Notes: generated by a model not told the origin, from the sequence alone. Shown: positions 1-9,810, counted from the stretch's first letter. The stretch is DNA of 64,000 nt from Microbacterium sp. STN6 (GCF_026410545.1 NZ_JAPMIT010000003.1:248001-312000); one strand, 5' to 3'. A program made the numbers and translations.

Positions 1-213
1 AGGAGGCCAGGCGACGGGTCGCGCAAGGGGGAAGCAGGGCCACCAAGGAGCGGGAGAAGAGGTCTCGATACGCGCGCCTCACGCGCCACTCGACCAGCCA
101 GCGGGAGACCGCTACACGACAGTCTCGACACCCGAGCCTCACGCGCAACTCGACCAGCGGGAGAGCGCCGCTCAACCACCGAGAGAGCGCCGCTCGACCA
201 CCGAAGAGACGCC
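1..213. repeat. Intergenic repeat region at left edge
   Basis: No gene is visible. Two related units start at about 62 and 123 (GTCTCGA, a variable stretch, CCTCACGCGC, ACTCGACCAG), followed by two shorter units containing GAGAGCGCCGCTC near 163 and 182. The GTCTCGA core also occurs in the arrays at 45049-45165 and 51601-51710, so this looks like one family of actinobacterial extragenic repeats placed downstream of genes. Here it follows the 3' end of the beta-lactamase-like gene. Confidence 0.6.
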
Positions 214-1113
214 TCAGTGCACGTACTCCAGCAAATCGAGGCCGACCACGCGCATCCCTTCGAGAACTCCGAGGCGGCCCTCGAGGGTCGCGTCATCGAA
301 GTAGGTCGAGACCGAGTACGCGACACCCGCCCGCGGCCCGCGCAACACGCCGACCTCGCTGTGCACGCCCGGCTCGGTGCCGGTCTTGTTCATGAGCATG
401 ATGCCGTGATCCGCCGAGCGATGCGCGAGCGGATCGAGGCCGAACGCGCTGGCCACCATCGAGAGGTCCGCGTTCAGAGACAGCCACGAGACGACCCGAC
501 GCGAGGTCTCGGCGTTCACGATCTCACCGCGAGCGAGGGCGGAGAACAGCCAGGTGAGCTCGTTCGCGCTGCCGACCGAGAGCTGCGGCGCGTCGTCGGG
601 CCCGCGGTGCTCGCGCACGAGGTCCAGCAGTGCCGTGCGGGTCAGCCCGAGCGACTGGGTGCGCCGCGAGACGGCCTCCAGCCCCACCTGCCGCAGCAAC
701 ACGTTGGTGGCGAGGTTGTCGTTGGTGGCGCCGACGAGCGCGGCGAGGTCCGCGACGGGCAGCTGGGGAGCACGCAAGTGCTGCCAGATGCCCGCATCCG
801 TCACCGCGTCTTCCGGCGAACGCTCGAGCAGGTTCAGCGCCGAGACCGGGTCGGCCTGCATACGGGCCGCCACCTCGATGAGCAGCAGCACCTTGCCGAT
901 GCTGGCGGTGGGCATGACCACGTGGTCATCGACCGAGAACACCACTGCGCCGGTGGTGAGGTCGGTGGCGCGCGCCGACACCTGCACGCCGTCGAGGGCG
1001 AGCTTGCCCAGCGCCGCGAACCCGCGCGAGAAGTTCTCATTGCTGTCAGCCCCACGGTGCCGCCCGCGCCGGGCGCTACGACGTGTGCGACGCTCCGACT
1101 CCTGAATGGGCAT
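214..1113 (-). CDS. Class A beta-lactamase-like serine hydrolase
   Basis: 299 residues with the class A beta-lactamase / penicillin-recognising fold. The active-site motif SIGK lies at residues 71-74, close to the usual Ambler 70-73; an SDN-like TNDN motif follows and KTG sits near the C terminus (NKTGTEPGVHSEVG). The family hydrolyses beta-lactams or related amides. No signal peptide is visible: the first 25 residues are very Arg-rich with no hydrophobic core, which is odd for a secreted beta-lactamase and leaves real resistance activity uncertain. I chose the ATG at 1113 because it gives a normal family length. A GTG at 1215 would add 34 residues; neither start has a convincing ribosome site. 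Confidence 0.8.
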   Translation of the reverse strand: MPIQESERRTRRSARRGRHRGADSNENFSRGFAALGKLALDGVQVSARATDLTTGAVVFSVDDHVVMPTASIGKVLLLIEVAARMQADPVSALNLLERSPEDAVTDAGIWQHLRAPQLPVADLAALVGATNDNLATNVLLRQVGLEAVSRRTQSLGLTRTALLDLVREHRGPDDAPQLSVGSANELTWLFSALARGEIVNAETSRRVVSWLSLNADLSMVASAFGLDPLAHRSADHGIMLMNKTGTEPGVHSEVGVLRGPRAGVAYSVSTYFDDATLEGRLGVLEGMRVVGLDLLEYVH

Positions 1114-1366
1114 GGTCACGGCAGGGTGCAGTCCTTCAATCCGATTACGGATACGTTCCCCCCGCGCACTACTCGTGCCAGCGCGCTTAAGGGTTGTGCC
1201 CGCGCGCACCGACACTCTCGATGGTACCTAAGTCGACCCCGATTCGCGGGCACGGCGCGGTCCATTAACGAGCGGATGCGCGGGCCTCTCCACGCTCGCC
1301 AGGGCGACCCCCGGAATCCGCCACATGCACACCGCCACGCCCGTCAGCCGCACACCGCCACGCCCG

Positions 1367-3337
1367 CTACCAGATGCTGACGCGCTGCCCCGGATCGAGC
1401 CACAGCTCATCGTTCTCGCCGACGCCGAAGGTCTCGTAAAACGCGTCGATGTTGCGCACGATCTGGTTGCACCGGAATTCGTTCGGCGAGTGCGGGTCGA
1501 TCGCGAGCAGGCGGATCACCTCTTCGTCGCGCCCCTTCTGCTGCCACGCCTGCGCCCACGACAGGAAGAACCGTTCGGCGCCGGTCATGCCGTCGATCAC
1601 CTGCGGCTGAACGCCATTGAGCGAGATGAGGTAGGCCTTCCACGCGATGCCGAGCCCACCCAGGTCGCCGATGTTCTCGCCGATCGTGAGCGCCCCGTTC
1701 ACGTGGTGCTCGGGCACCTGCCGCGGCGCGAGCGCGTTGTACTGCGCGATGAGCGAGCCCGTGCGCTCCTCGAAGGCGGCGCGGTCGGCCTCGGTCCACC
1801 AGTCGGTGAGCCGCCCGTCGCCGTCGTACTTCGAGCCCTGGTCGTCGAAGCCGTGCCCGATCTCGTGCCCGATCACGGCGCCGATCGCCCCGTAGTTCGC
1901 CGCGTCGTCGCGTGCAGGATCGAAGAACGGGAACTGCAGGATCGCCGCCGGGAACACAATCTCGTTGAATCCCGGGTTGTAGTACGCGTTGATCGTCTGC
2001 GGCGTCATGAACCACTCGTCGCGGTCGATGGGCCGCCCGATCTTGCCCAGCTCCCGATCGAACTCGAACGCGCTCGTCGCCTCGACGTTCGCAATCAGGT
2101 CGGTCGCGTCGATCTCGAGCGCCGAGTAGTCGCGCCACTTCACCGGGAACCCGATCTTCGGCGTGAACTTCTCGAGCTTCTCGAGCGCGCGCTGGCGGGT
2201 CTCCTCCCCCATCCATTCAAGAGAGCGGATGCTGCGGCGGTACGCCTCGATCAGGTTGCCCACGAGCACATCCATGCGCTCCTTGGCCTCTGGCGGGAAG
2301 TGCCGCTCGACGTAGACGCGACCCACGGCCTCGCCCATGGCGCCCTCGACGAGAGAGACCCCGCGCTTCCAGCGGTCGCGCATCTCGGGCGTACCCGTGA
2401 GCGTGCGGCCGTAGAAGTCGAAATTCTCCTCGACGAATGCCTGGCTGAGGAACGGCGCGAACCCGTGGATGACCTGCCACGCGAGCCAGTCCTTCCACGC
2501 GACGAGGCGATCCTCGGTGAGCAGCGCCGCGAGCGCCGTCGTGAAGCTCGGCTGTCGCAGCACGACCTCCTCGAGCGCACCCTCGGGAGCACCGAGCGCC
2601 CGCCGCCACACGTCGAGGTCCACGCCCTCGGCGCGCTCGAGCACCTCTGGCCAGCCGAGCGGGTTGTATGTCGCCTCGCTGTCGCGACTGCGCACGTTGT
2701 CCCAGTGGCCCGTGGCGATGGCCGTCTCGAGGTCGAACACGCGACGGGCGCGGCCCGCGGCATCCGCTAGACCTGCAAGGTTGAACATGCGCTCGACGTG
2801 AGCGACATAGGCGTCGCGGATGTCGGCGAAGCGCTCTTCGCGGTAATAGCTCTCGTCGGGCAGCGAGATGCCTGATTGCTCCGCGAAGACGATGTACCGC
2901 TCGGGGTCGCCGGGGTCGTTGTCGACGAAGAGCTGGTAGAAGCCGGCGAGCCCGCCCCGCTCCATGCGCCCCACGGTCTCGAGCAGAGCCGGGATCGAGT
3001 CGACCTCCTCGGCGGCGGCGAGGCCACGGGCGAGAGGGCGCGCGGCGCGTTCCTCGATGCGGTCGGTGTCCATGAAGCTGGAGTAGAGGTCGCCGATCTT
3101 GCGCTCCTCGACACTGGCCGCGTCGGATGCCCCCTGCGCCTCGACGATGATGTCTCGCACGGCCTTCTCGGCCTCCTCAGCGAGCACGAGGAACGAACCG
3201 TAGCGAGCCTTGTCTGCCGGAATCTCGGTCTTCTCAAGCCAGCGGCCGTTGACGTGCCGAAACAGGTCGTCCTGCGGGCGGATGCTGGGGTCGAACTCGT
3301 CGACGGCAATTCCGGATGCCATGGGCTGCTCAGTCAT
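1367..3337 (-). CDS. M13 family zinc metallopeptidase (neprilysin/PepO-like)
   Basis: 656 residues, a typical length for bacterial M13 peptidases. The zinc motif HEIGH lies near residue 489 and is followed by FDDQG. The third zinc ligand is in GENIGDLGG near residue 552 (ENxxDxGG motif), and the substrate-binding NAYYNPGFNEIVFP motif precedes the zinc site. Members cleave oligopeptides. No signal peptide or N-terminal membrane helix is present, so it is probably cytoplasmic. The usual C-terminal Cys-x-x-Trp is VSIW, without the Cys. A TAGGCT -10 box on the minus strand lies exactly 6 nt before the ATG, so the mRNA is probably leaderless. Confidence 0.93.
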   Translation of the reverse strand: MTEQPMASGIAVDEFDPSIRPQDDLFRHVNGRWLEKTEIPADKARYGSFLVLAEEAEKAVRDIIVEAQGASDAASVEERKIGDLYSSFMDTDRIEERAARPLARGLAAAEEVDSIPALLETVGRMERGGLAGFYQLFVDNDPGDPERYIVFAEQSGISLPDESYYREERFADIRDAYVAHVERMFNLAGLADAAGRARRVFDLETAIATGHWDNVRSRDSEATYNPLGWPEVLERAEGVDLDVWRRALGAPEGALEEVVLRQPSFTTALAALLTEDRLVAWKDWLAWQVIHGFAPFLSQAFVEENFDFYGRTLTGTPEMRDRWKRGVSLVEGAMGEAVGRVYVERHFPPEAKERMDVLVGNLIEAYRRSIRSLEWMGEETRQRALEKLEKFTPKIGFPVKWRDYSALEIDATDLIANVEATSAFEFDRELGKIGRPIDRDEWFMTPQTINAYYNPGFNEIVFPAAILQFPFFDPARDDAANYGAIGAVIGHEIGHGFDDQGSKYDGDGRLTDWWTEADRAAFEERTGSLIAQYNALAPRQVPEHHVNGALTIGENIGDLGGLGIAWKAYLISLNGVQPQVIDGMTGAERFFLSWAQAWQQKGRDEEVIRLLAIDPHSPNEFRCNQIVRNIDAFYETFGVGENDELWLDPGQRVSIW

Positions 3338-3343
3338 TTCTCC

Positions 3344-3349
3344 AGCCTA
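3344..3349 (-). promoter_or_regulatory. -10 box of leaderless promoter for the M13 peptidase
   Basis: TAGGCT (minus strand) lies 6 nt before the ATG at 3337. This matches the actinobacterial leaderless layout seen at several other genes in the window. Confidence 0.5.
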
Positions 3350-3416
3350 ATCCGCGCCGGTATCGCGCTTCTGCCGTGATCGTGGATCATGGAGTGTGAA
3401 CCGAGGGGAGACCGCC

Positions 3417-3992
3417 ATGGCCGACGTGTTGCTCTTTCATCACGTGCAGGGACTCACGCCGGGCGTGATCGCGTTCGCCGACCGTATTCGCGGCCAGGGT
3501 CACGTCGTTCACACCCCTGACCTCTTCGACGGCCGTGTCTTCGACAGCCTCGACTCCGGAATGGCGTTCGTGCAGCAGCTCGGCATCGACGCCATACTCG
3601 ACCGCGGCGAAGCGGCGGCTGGGGCCCTGCCGGCCGGCCTGGTGTACGCGGGATTCTCCCTCGGCGTTCTGCCCGCGCAGAAACTTGCCCAGACGCGGGC
3701 CGGTGCACGCGGTGCACTGCTGTTCCATTCATGCATTCCGGTATCGGAGTTCGGTTCTGCCTGGCCCGAGGGCGTGCCGGTGCAGGTGCATGGTATGGAT
3801 GCCGACCCGTTCTTCGTCGGCGAGGGGGACATCGATGCGGCCAGGGACCTCGTCGAATCGGCGGGTGCAGCCGAGCTGTTCCTCTATCCCGGCGATCAGC
3901 ACCTCTTCGCCGACGACTCGCTGCCCTCATACGACGCCGACGCGGCCGCGCTGCTGCTCGAACGCACCCTGGCCTTCCTCCGCGCCCGGTGA
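3417..3992 (+). CDS. Dienelactone hydrolase family protein
   Basis: 191 residues of alpha/beta-hydrolase fold. The nucleophile elbow reads GFSLG (Ser in place of the Cys of classical dienelactone hydrolases), with a downstream Asp in MDADPFF and a His in PGDQHLF completing the expected triad. No partner gene defines the substrate, so only a general esterase/hydrolase role can be stated. The ATG at 3417 is preferred because GAGGGGAGA lies 5-6 nt upstream; a GTG at 3396 would add seven residues. The gene stands alone, divergent from the M13 peptidase. Confidence 0.85.
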   Translation: MADVLLFHHVQGLTPGVIAFADRIRGQGHVVHTPDLFDGRVFDSLDSGMAFVQQLGIDAILDRGEAAAGALPAGLVYAGFSLGVLPAQKLAQTRAGARGALLFHSCIPVSEFGSAWPEGVPVQVHGMDADPFFVGEGDIDAARDLVESAGAAELFLYPGDQHLFADDSLPSYDADAAALLLERTLAFLRAR

Positions 3993-4035
3993 TACGGCTT
4001 CGCGGCGCTACGGAAACGGCCGACTTACACTCCGG

Positions 4036-4503
4036 CTATCCGTCGCGCTGCTGCTCCCACTCGACCATGAGTTCCGGCAGCCGACGCTCGATGAAGCGGT
4101 AGAAGTCCCCCATCTCGCGCAGTCGCACCGCCGCCGCGGAGTCGCGATCCGTGATGGCAGCGAGCCCGGCATCCGCCTGCGCGGCGAGCGCGCGATACAC
4201 CGGTCGCTCGTGCGCAACCGTGGACGACCACACGTTGTCAGGGATCGCGTAGCGGTCCCGGCGGCTGCCGGCCTGGGCAACGCGCCGCACCATACCGAGC
4301 GTCTGCAGGTACCGCACTGCCCCCGAGATCGCGGCCGCGCTCACGGCGAGCGACTCGGCCAGTTCGACGGCTGTGAGGCCAGGATCCTCGGCGAGGGTGA
4401 GCACCATGAGCACGCGTGACGGCATCTTGGGCATGCCCGCAGCGGCGAGGATGGCGGCCGACTGCTCTGCCACCTCGCGCAATGCCGTCTCGTCACGGGC
4501 CAT
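4036..4503 (-). CDS. GbsR/MarR-type winged-helix regulator of the adjacent ABC exporter
   Basis: 155 residues. A winged helix-turn-helix covers roughly residues 30-95 (LTAVELAESLAVSAAAISGA, then a wing with RRDRYAI), and the C-terminal part is helical and may dimerise. The pattern fits the GbsR branch of MarR-like regulators, which often sit with ABC-2 exporters. It is the last gene of an apparent three-gene operon (ATPase, permease, regulator), 42 nt after the permease. An AT-rich palindrome upstream of the operon (7158-7184) is a plausible autoregulatory operator; this link is inferred. Confidence 0.82.
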   Translation of the reverse strand: MARDETALREVAEQSAAILAAAGMPKMPSRVLMVLTLAEDPGLTAVELAESLAVSAAAISGAVRYLQTLGMVRRVAQAGSRRDRYAIPDNVWSSTVAHERPVYRALAAQADAGLAAITDRDSAAAVRLREMGDFYRFIERRLPELMVEWEQQRDG

Positions 4504-4545
4504 GCTGCCAGTCTTTCAGGTTCGACGGTCTCATACGCTGCGGGA

Positions 4546-6171
4546 TCAGGTCGTGACGAGGTCTCGTTGGCGCATGAGGAGGCCTGCGATGGCCGCCGCC
4601 ACGATTGCGATGGCCAGCATCCATAGCCCTCCGGTCCAATCCTGCTGGGGGCCCGCGGACTCGGGCGTGTGCGCGAACGGCGAGAGCTGGCGCATCCAAT
4701 CGGGCAGGCCGACGAAGCCGGCGAAGAGCCCCAGGAACGCGCCGAGGCCGAGCAGCGCCCACGACAGCGCGATGGTCCACGCGGGCAGCAGAACGAAGAC
4801 GAGAGCGAGCACGCCGAGGTAGATGAGCGCGGCCGGAAGCTGAGCGAGGGCGGCCCGCAGCGACTGCGCCGCCTGCTCACCGCCGGACGCCGACAGCGCC
4901 GACAGCGCCGACACGAGCGCGGATGCGGCCAGCACGATCACGACGGCGACGACACCCACCATGAGGTAGTCGCCGAGCCAGCGCACGCGGGAAAGCGGGG
5001 TCGCCAGGAGCACCTCGGCCGTTCCGCTGGATTCCTCCTGGCGCATGCGGATGACCACCTGCGTGGCACAGGCGGCGGCGAGGACGCCGATGAGCGAGAA
5101 GATGGCGCTGACGAAGAGGGCGTCGAGGGAACCACTGCCGCCGCCGCCCATGCTCGTCAGGCCCTTCTGCACGGCATCGAGATTCGCGTCGGCGCCGACC
5201 TTGTCGACCAGCGGTCCGAGCGAGCTCGCGAGCAGCCCGGCGAAGGCGCCGCCGGTCGCCCAGCCGAGGATCGTGGGCCACTGCAGTCGCCAGGCCAGGG
5301 CGAAGGAACCGGTGAGGCTGGGGCGCGCATCCGCTCTGCCTGCTCGTTGCGCGACGAGGCTCGCACCGCTGTCTCTGCGGCTCTGGAGGGCGAACACGCC
5401 CACGACGAGTGCCGCGGCGAACGCGAGGCTGATGAGCAGGGGCCACCACAGGTTTCGGTCGTACACGCTCGCCTGCTCGCCCCAGCCGATGGGCGAGAGC
5501 CAGCTCGGCCAGGCCGCCGTCATGTGCACGCCGTCGGCCGAGGGCGTGCCCGCCGCGTCTCCGATGCCGCGCAGCACGTAGGCGAGCAGCACGGCGGCGG
5601 CGGCCACACCATTCGCTGCCCGCGAGGTCACCATGAGTTGCGAGGTGAGCAGGCCGACGCCGACGAAGACGATGCCGGTGGCGGCGACGGCCGCACCCGC
5701 GAGCAGCGATCCTGCGACGGGCAGCGCCGAGGCGGCGAAGCCCGCGGCCACGACGATGCCGACGACGAGGTTGGCGAGCACGCCGTGCACGAGCGTCGCG
5801 GCGGTGGGGGTCAGTCGCGCGGCCGGCGTCGACGCCACGAGCTCGGCACGGCCCGATTCCTCTTCGGCGCGCGTGTGACGCACCGCGAGAAAGGTGCTCA
5901 TGAGCCCGGCGAGCAGAGCCAGGAACGTGAAGATCTCGAAGTAGGTGACGGCCGCGAGGCTGCTGCCCTGCGGCAGGCCGCGCAACATCAGAATCGCGGG
6001 GTTCGAGACCGCGAGGGCGAGAACGGATGCCCGGCTGGCGCCGGTGCCGTACGTCGAGGCGACCGACGTCGTCGCGACGAACGACAGCAGGGCGATACAG
6101 CCCACCCAGATCAGCAGCTGCCAGCGGTCGCGGCGGAAGCGCTGCCGAAGCAGCACGCGAAAAGTGCTCAT
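4546..6171 (-). CDS. ABC-2 type exporter permease
   Basis: 541 residues with about twelve predicted membrane segments in two similar halves. It resembles the actinobacterial permeases annotated as exporters of polyketide antibiotics. The N terminus ([19 protein letters not shown]) is a cytoplasmic basic stretch followed by the first helix. The start overlaps the stop of the upstream ATPase by 4 nt, so the two proteins are translationally coupled and should form one exporter. The substrate is unknown; lipid-like or antibiotic compounds are typical for the family. Confidence 0.88.
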   Translation of the reverse strand: MSTFRVLLRQRFRRDRWQLLIWVGCIALLSFVATTSVASTYGTGASRASVLALAVSNPAILMLRGLPQGSSLAAVTYFEIFTFLALLAGLMSTFLAVRHTRAEEESGRAELVASTPAARLTPTAATLVHGVLANLVVGIVVAAGFAASALPVAGSLLAGAAVAATGIVFVGVGLLTSQLMVTSRAANGVAAAAVLLAYVLRGIGDAAGTPSADGVHMTAAWPSWLSPIGWGEQASVYDRNLWWPLLISLAFAAALVVGVFALQSRRDSGASLVAQRAGRADARPSLTGSFALAWRLQWPTILGWATGGAFAGLLASSLGPLVDKVGADANLDAVQKGLTSMGGGGSGSLDALFVSAIFSLIGVLAAACATQVVIRMRQEESSGTAEVLLATPLSRVRWLGDYLMVGVVAVVIVLAASALVSALSALSASGGEQAAQSLRAALAQLPAALIYLGVLALVFVLLPAWTIALSWALLGLGAFLGLFAGFVGLPDWMRQLSPFAHTPESAGPQQDWTGGLWMLAIAIVAAAIAGLLMRQRDLVTT

Positions 6172-7136
6172 CGTCGCGCTCCCGTCGGCGCTGCCTCGGC
6201 CGCGCGCTCCTGCGAGGCGAGTGCGGCGCGGCCCTGCCCGGTCTCGTAGTGCCGCAGGAACAGCTCGTCGAGCGAGGGCGGCGCGACCGTGAGACTCTTC
6301 ACGTCGAGGGCCGCGAGCGCGGTGAGCACCGGTTGCAGGCGATCGCTGTCGGCCGTGAAGCGCACGCGGCCGTCGGCGGTCGCGAGGTCATGGGCCTCGG
6401 GGATGCGCGCCAGCGCGACATCCGTCATGCCATCGGCGGCGAACGAGATCTCGGTGCGAGTCAGGTGGCGAAGCTCGGCGAGTGTTCCTGACTCGATCGT
6501 TCTGCCGCTGCGAATGATGCTCACGCGGTCGCACAGCTGCTCGACCTCCGAGAGGATGTGGCTCGAGAGCAGCACGGTCGATCCCTCGCCGGCCGCCCGC
6601 CGGATCTCCGCGTTGAACGCCGCCTCCATGAGGGGGTCGAGCCCGCTCGTCGGCTCGTCGAGAATGAGCAGCTCGGCCCGCGTCGCGAAGGCCGCGATGA
6701 GCGCTACCTTCTGCCGGTTGCCCTTCGAGTACGAACGGCCCTTCTTCGACGGGTCGAACTGGAAGACGTCGATGAGTCGCGCCTTGCGCGTGGCGAAGCC
6801 CGCGGCATCCGTCGTGCCGCCGCGCAGGCGGCTGATCAGGTCGATGGCCTCGCCGCCGGTCAGGTTCGGCCACAGGCTCACGTCACCCGGCACGTAACCG
6901 ATGCGTCTGTGCAGGTCGACCGCATCCGCCCAGGGGTCGCGTCCGAAGACACTCACGTTGCCGCCAGTGGCCCGGGCGAGGCCGAGCAGCACCCGGATCG
7001 TCGTGGACTTTCCCGCGCCATTCGGGCCCAGGAAACCGTGCACCTCGCCGGGGCCGACGGTGAGGTCGAGGCCGTCGAGGGCGCGTACCCGGCCGAATCG
7101 CTTCTCGAGGCCGCGGGCCTCAATCACTGTGTTCAT
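6168..7136 (-). CDS. ABC exporter ATP-binding protein
   Basis: 322 residues. Walker [10 protein letters not shown] lies near residue 40, a signature-like [11 protein letters not shown] follows, and Walker [13 protein letters not shown] is present; the C-terminal 90 residues form the accessory domain seen in drug-exporter ATPases. It pairs with the overlapping downstream permease. I chose the ATG at 7136 because a minus-strand TAGCAT box lies 7 nt upstream (leaderless pattern) and the start matches the family N terminus ([15 protein letters not shown]). The ATG at 7163 would fall inside the operator-like palindrome. Confidence 0.92.
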   Translation of the reverse strand: MNTVIEARGLEKRFGRVRALDGLDLTVGPGEVHGFLGPNGAGKSTTIRVLLGLARATGGNVSVFGRDPWADAVDLHRRIGYVPGDVSLWPNLTGGEAIDLISRLRGGTTDAAGFATRKARLIDVFQFDPSKKGRSYSKGNRQKVALIAAFATRAELLILDEPTSGLDPLMEAAFNAEIRRAAGEGSTVLLSSHILSEVEQLCDRVSIIRSGRTIESGTLAELRHLTRTEISFAADGMTDVALARIPEAHDLATADGRVRFTADSDRLQPVLTALAALDVKSLTVAPPSLDELFLRHYETGQGRAALASQERAAEAAPTGARR

Positions 7137-7143
7137 GCTTGGG

Positions 7144-7149
7144 ATGCTA
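7144..7149 (-). promoter_or_regulatory. -10 box of the ABC exporter operon
   Basis: TAGCAT on the minus strand, 7 nt before the ATG at 7136. The palindrome at 7158-7184 begins 9 nt upstream of this box and would cover the -35 region. Confidence 0.5.
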
Positions 7150-7157
7150 CGCCTAGT

Positions 7158-7184
7158 TTTCATAGTTTTGTGAAATTTATGAAA
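7158..7184. promoter_or_regulatory. AT-rich operator-like palindrome (candidate GbsR/MarR site)
   Basis: TTTCATA at 7158-7164 is mirrored by TATGAAA at 7178-7184. Nested inside is an 18-bp palindrome, TTTCA N8 TGAAA (7158-7175). In this GC-rich genome such an AT-rich symmetric block directly upstream of a -10 box is conspicuous. The regulator encoded at the end of the same operon is the obvious candidate to bind it. The site also lies upstream of the divergent MATE gene. Confidence 0.55.
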
Positions 7185-7234
7185 GAGCGCGCGGCGCTAC
7201 GCTCGATGCCATAACCGTCTTCCGTCGCCGCACC

Positions 7235-8545
7235 GTGGATCGCGAGATCCTGCGGCTCGCCGTGCCCGCGCTCGGGGCGCTGGTCGCCGAGCCGCTCTTC
7301 CTGCTCGCCGACTCGGCCATGGTCGGCCACCTCGGCGCCGAGCCGCTCGCCGGCCTCGGCATCGCGAGCGCGGTTCTGCAGACGATCGTCGGCCTCATGG
7401 TGTTCCTCGCGTACGGCACGACGCCCGCCGTGGCCCGCCGGCTGGGAGCGGGCGACGAGCGGGGCGCGATGGCGGCCGGTGTCGACGGGCTCTGGCTCGC
7501 CCTCGGCCTCGGCGTGGCCCTGGCCGCGGCAGGCTGGTTCTCGGCGCCCGCTCTGGTGAGTGCATTCGGTGCCGGGCCCGCTGTCGCGGATGCGGCATCC
7601 GCGTATCTGACGGTCTCGATGCTGGGGCTGCCCGCCATGCTGCTGGTCTACGCCGCGACCGGCCTGCTGCGCGGCCTGCAGGACACGCGCACGCCTCTCG
7701 CCGTCGCCGTGGCCGGGTTCGCCGGCAACATCGTGCTCAACTTCGTGTTCATCTACGCGCTCGGCCTTGGCGTGGTGGGCTCGGCAATCGGCACGGTGAT
7801 CGCGCAGTGGGGCATGGTGGTCGTCTACCTCGTGATGGTCGTTCGGCATGCGCGGCGGGTGGGCGCGTCGCTGGCGCCGCGGCACGCCGGAATTCGCGCG
7901 TCAGCGGGCGCAGGCGGATGGCTGTTCGTGCGCACGGCCAGCCTGCGTGCGGCCATTCTGCTCGCCGTCTTCGTCGCCACGCAGCTGGGCGCGACCCAGC
8001 TCGCGGCGTTCCAGGTGACCATGACGGTGTTCAACACGCTCGCCTTCGCCCTCGACGCGCTCGCGATCGCCGCGCAGGCGCTGATCGGGCGCTCGCTCGG
8101 CGCGTCCGACCTGCCGGCGGCCCGCGCGATCCTCGGCCGCTGCCTTCAGTGGGGCGTGCTCGCCGGGGTGGCTCTCGGGGCGGTCACGGCGGCACTCAGC
8201 CCGGTGCTCGGCCACGTCTTCACAGGCGACGCTGCGGTCGTGGCTGCCCTGCCCGCGCCGCTCGCGCTCGTGGGCCTCGGCGCCCCGCTCGCCGGCTTCG
8301 TCTTCGTGCTCGACGGCGTGCTGATCGGCGCAGGCGACGCGCGCTACCTCGCGTGGACCGGCCTTGTCAACGCCGCCGCCTTCGTGCCGCTCGCCATGCT
8401 CGTGCTGTTCCTCAGCCCAGCGGATGCCGCGGGGCTGGCCTGGCTCGCCGCGGCCTTCGCGCTCGGCTACATCGGTGCCCGCGCCGTGACGCTCGGCCTG
8501 CGATCGCGCGGCACAACGTGGATGGTGGCCGGCGCGAGCCGCTGA
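7235..8545 (+). CDS. MATE family efflux transporter (DinF-like)
   Basis: 436 residues with about twelve membrane helices in two repeats. The opening LAVPALGALVAEPLFLLADS and the following AMVGHLG are characteristic of the DinF branch of MATE exporters, which move drugs or other organic compounds out in exchange for Na+ or H+. The GTG at 7235 is the first plausible start after the divergent ABC operon promoter; no strong ribosome site is visible. Its 3' end almost abuts the convergent LacI gene. Confidence 0.92.
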   Translation: MDREILRLAVPALGALVAEPLFLLADSAMVGHLGAEPLAGLGIASAVLQTIVGLMVFLAYGTTPAVARRLGAGDERGAMAAGVDGLWLALGLGVALAAAGWFSAPALVSAFGAGPAVADAASAYLTVSMLGLPAMLLVYAATGLLRGLQDTRTPLAVAVAGFAGNIVLNFVFIYALGLGVVGSAIGTVIAQWGMVVVYLVMVVRHARRVGASLAPRHAGIRASAGAGGWLFVRTASLRAAILLAVFVATQLGATQLAAFQVTMTVFNTLAFALDALAIAAQALIGRSLGASDLPAARAILGRCLQWGVLAGVALGAVTAALSPVLGHVFTGDAAVVAALPAPLALVGLGAPLAGFVFVLDGVLIGAGDARYLAWTGLVNAAAFVPLAMLVLFLSPADAAGLAWLAAAFALGYIGARAVTLGLRSRGTTWMVAGASR

Positions 8546-8553
8546 GGCGCACC

Positions 8554-9603
8554 TCAGCTCCCCGGCGCCGCCGTCGTATTGCCCAGCCGGAACTCGCTCG
8601 TGAACGCCACAGCCTCGGGCTCGCCGCCCTGCAGCATGAGCCGAATGCCGCGCCCAGCGGCGCGACCTTTCTCGACCGACGGCTGCACCATGGTGGTCAG
8701 CTCGTAGGGCCAGAGGCCGGGCACCTGCACCCCGTCGAAGCCGACGATGCTCACATCGCCTGGCACACTCAGCCCGAGCTCCTCGGCGGCCCGGATCGCG
8801 CCGACCGCGAGCAGGTCGCTCTGCGCCACGATGGCCGTGGGGCGCTGGGTGCCAGGCGCATCCAGCAGCGCTCTCGCTGCCGCCGCCCCTTCGTCGGGGT
8901 CGCTGCCCGCGGCGACCACGCCGCTCGCCTGCGGATAAACCTGCCTGATGCCCGCCAGGCGCTCGAGAGCGGTGTCGGCCGTGCTCGCCGCCTCGCGCTC
9001 GGGCGTGAGCGGCCCGCGCTCCGGAATGCTCTCGAGCGGAAGCGCGATGACGGCGACCCTCTCGTGCCCGAGGTCGCGCAGATGCTCGGCGAGCGTGCAC
9101 GACGCCTGGCGGTTGTCGAGCGAGATCGTGAGAACGCCCTCGGTGGGCGTGCCCTCGATGGCGACCACGGGGATGCCGCGCTGCCGCAGCGTCGCGATGG
9201 AGGCGTCGAGCTGCGGTCCGCACCCCACGAGCACGGCCGCGTCCATGGGCGCCGACTCCACGCTGACGCCCGTGCCGCCCGAATCGGCGAGCACCAGCAG
9301 CGCCGCATCGATCTCGCCGAGCTCTTCGGAGAGTCCGTCGAGAATGGAGATCTTCACCGGATCACGGAAGGCCTGACGGATGCGCTCCTCGACCACGACG
9401 CCGACGATTCCCGAGCGGCCGCGACGCAGCGAGCGGGCCCGCGGGTCGGGGCCGGCGTAGTTGAGTTCGTCGGCCGCAGCGCGCACGCGTTCGCGCGTCG
9501 CGTCGGAGACCGGGCCGGTGCCGCTGAAGGCGAGCGAAGCGGTGGAGGCCGAGACGCCGGCGCGCCGGGCGACGTCGGCGAGGGTGGGGCGCTGCGCATC
9601 CAT
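8554..9603 (-). CDS. LacI family transcriptional regulator
   Basis: 349 residues. The N-terminal LacI HTH (PTLADVARRAGVSASTASLA) covers residues 5-50, followed by a periplasmic-binding-protein-like effector domain to the C terminus. The ATG at 9603 is chosen because GGGAGG precedes it at good spacing; an upstream in-frame start would put 20 extra residues before the HTH. It is divergent from an MFS transporter, and a perfect 16-bp palindrome lies between them, so it probably represses the transporter and itself in response to a small sugar-like ligand. The ligand cannot be told from sequence. Confidence 0.93.
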   Translation of the reverse strand: MDAQRPTLADVARRAGVSASTASLAFSGTGPVSDATRERVRAAADELNYAGPDPRARSLRRGRSGIVGVVVEERIRQAFRDPVKISILDGLSEELGEIDAALLVLADSGGTGVSVESAPMDAAVLVGCGPQLDASIATLRQRGIPVVAIEGTPTEGVLTISLDNRQASCTLAEHLRDLGHERVAVIALPLESIPERGPLTPEREAASTADTALERLAGIRQVYPQASGVVAAGSDPDEGAAAARALLDAPGTQRPTAIVAQSDLLAVGAIRAAEELGLSVPGDVSIVGFDGVQVPGLWPYELTTMVQPSVEKGRAAGRGIRLMLQGGEPEAVAFTSEFRLGNTTAAPGS

Positions 9604-9708
9604 CTGAAGCCTCCCTTGCCGTGCCACGCTCGCGGGGCCGGCATGCGCCACCGGCGCGTGCACCCACTTGACCGCCTGCCGCGGTCTCAGCTAGCTTAAT
9701 GGAAGCGT

Positions 9709-9724
9709 ATCGAATCGATTCGAT
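9709..9724. promoter_or_regulatory. LacI-type operator
   Basis: ATCGAATCGATTCGAT is a perfect 16-bp palindrome centred on CG, the usual geometry of LacI/GalR operators. It lies in the 207-bp intergenic region between the divergent lacI-family gene and the MFS transporter gene. Confidence 0.75.
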
Positions 9725-9810
9725 CTCTGTGCGATTCGGTTCTGGCCGGCACGCCCGGCACACCTCTTCTGGCCGGCACGACCGGCTTCCCACCTGGAGT
9801 GACCTTCACA

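Noticed and set aside
4669-6249. A 526-codon plus-strand frame antisense to the ABC permease
   Set aside because: Composition is a shadow of the membrane protein; no ribosome site and no motif.
7807-9699. A 630-codon plus-strand frame across the MATE and LacI genes
   Set aside because: It is Arg/Ala-rich with no domain and lies across two genes with clear family motifs in other frames; a high-GC artefact.
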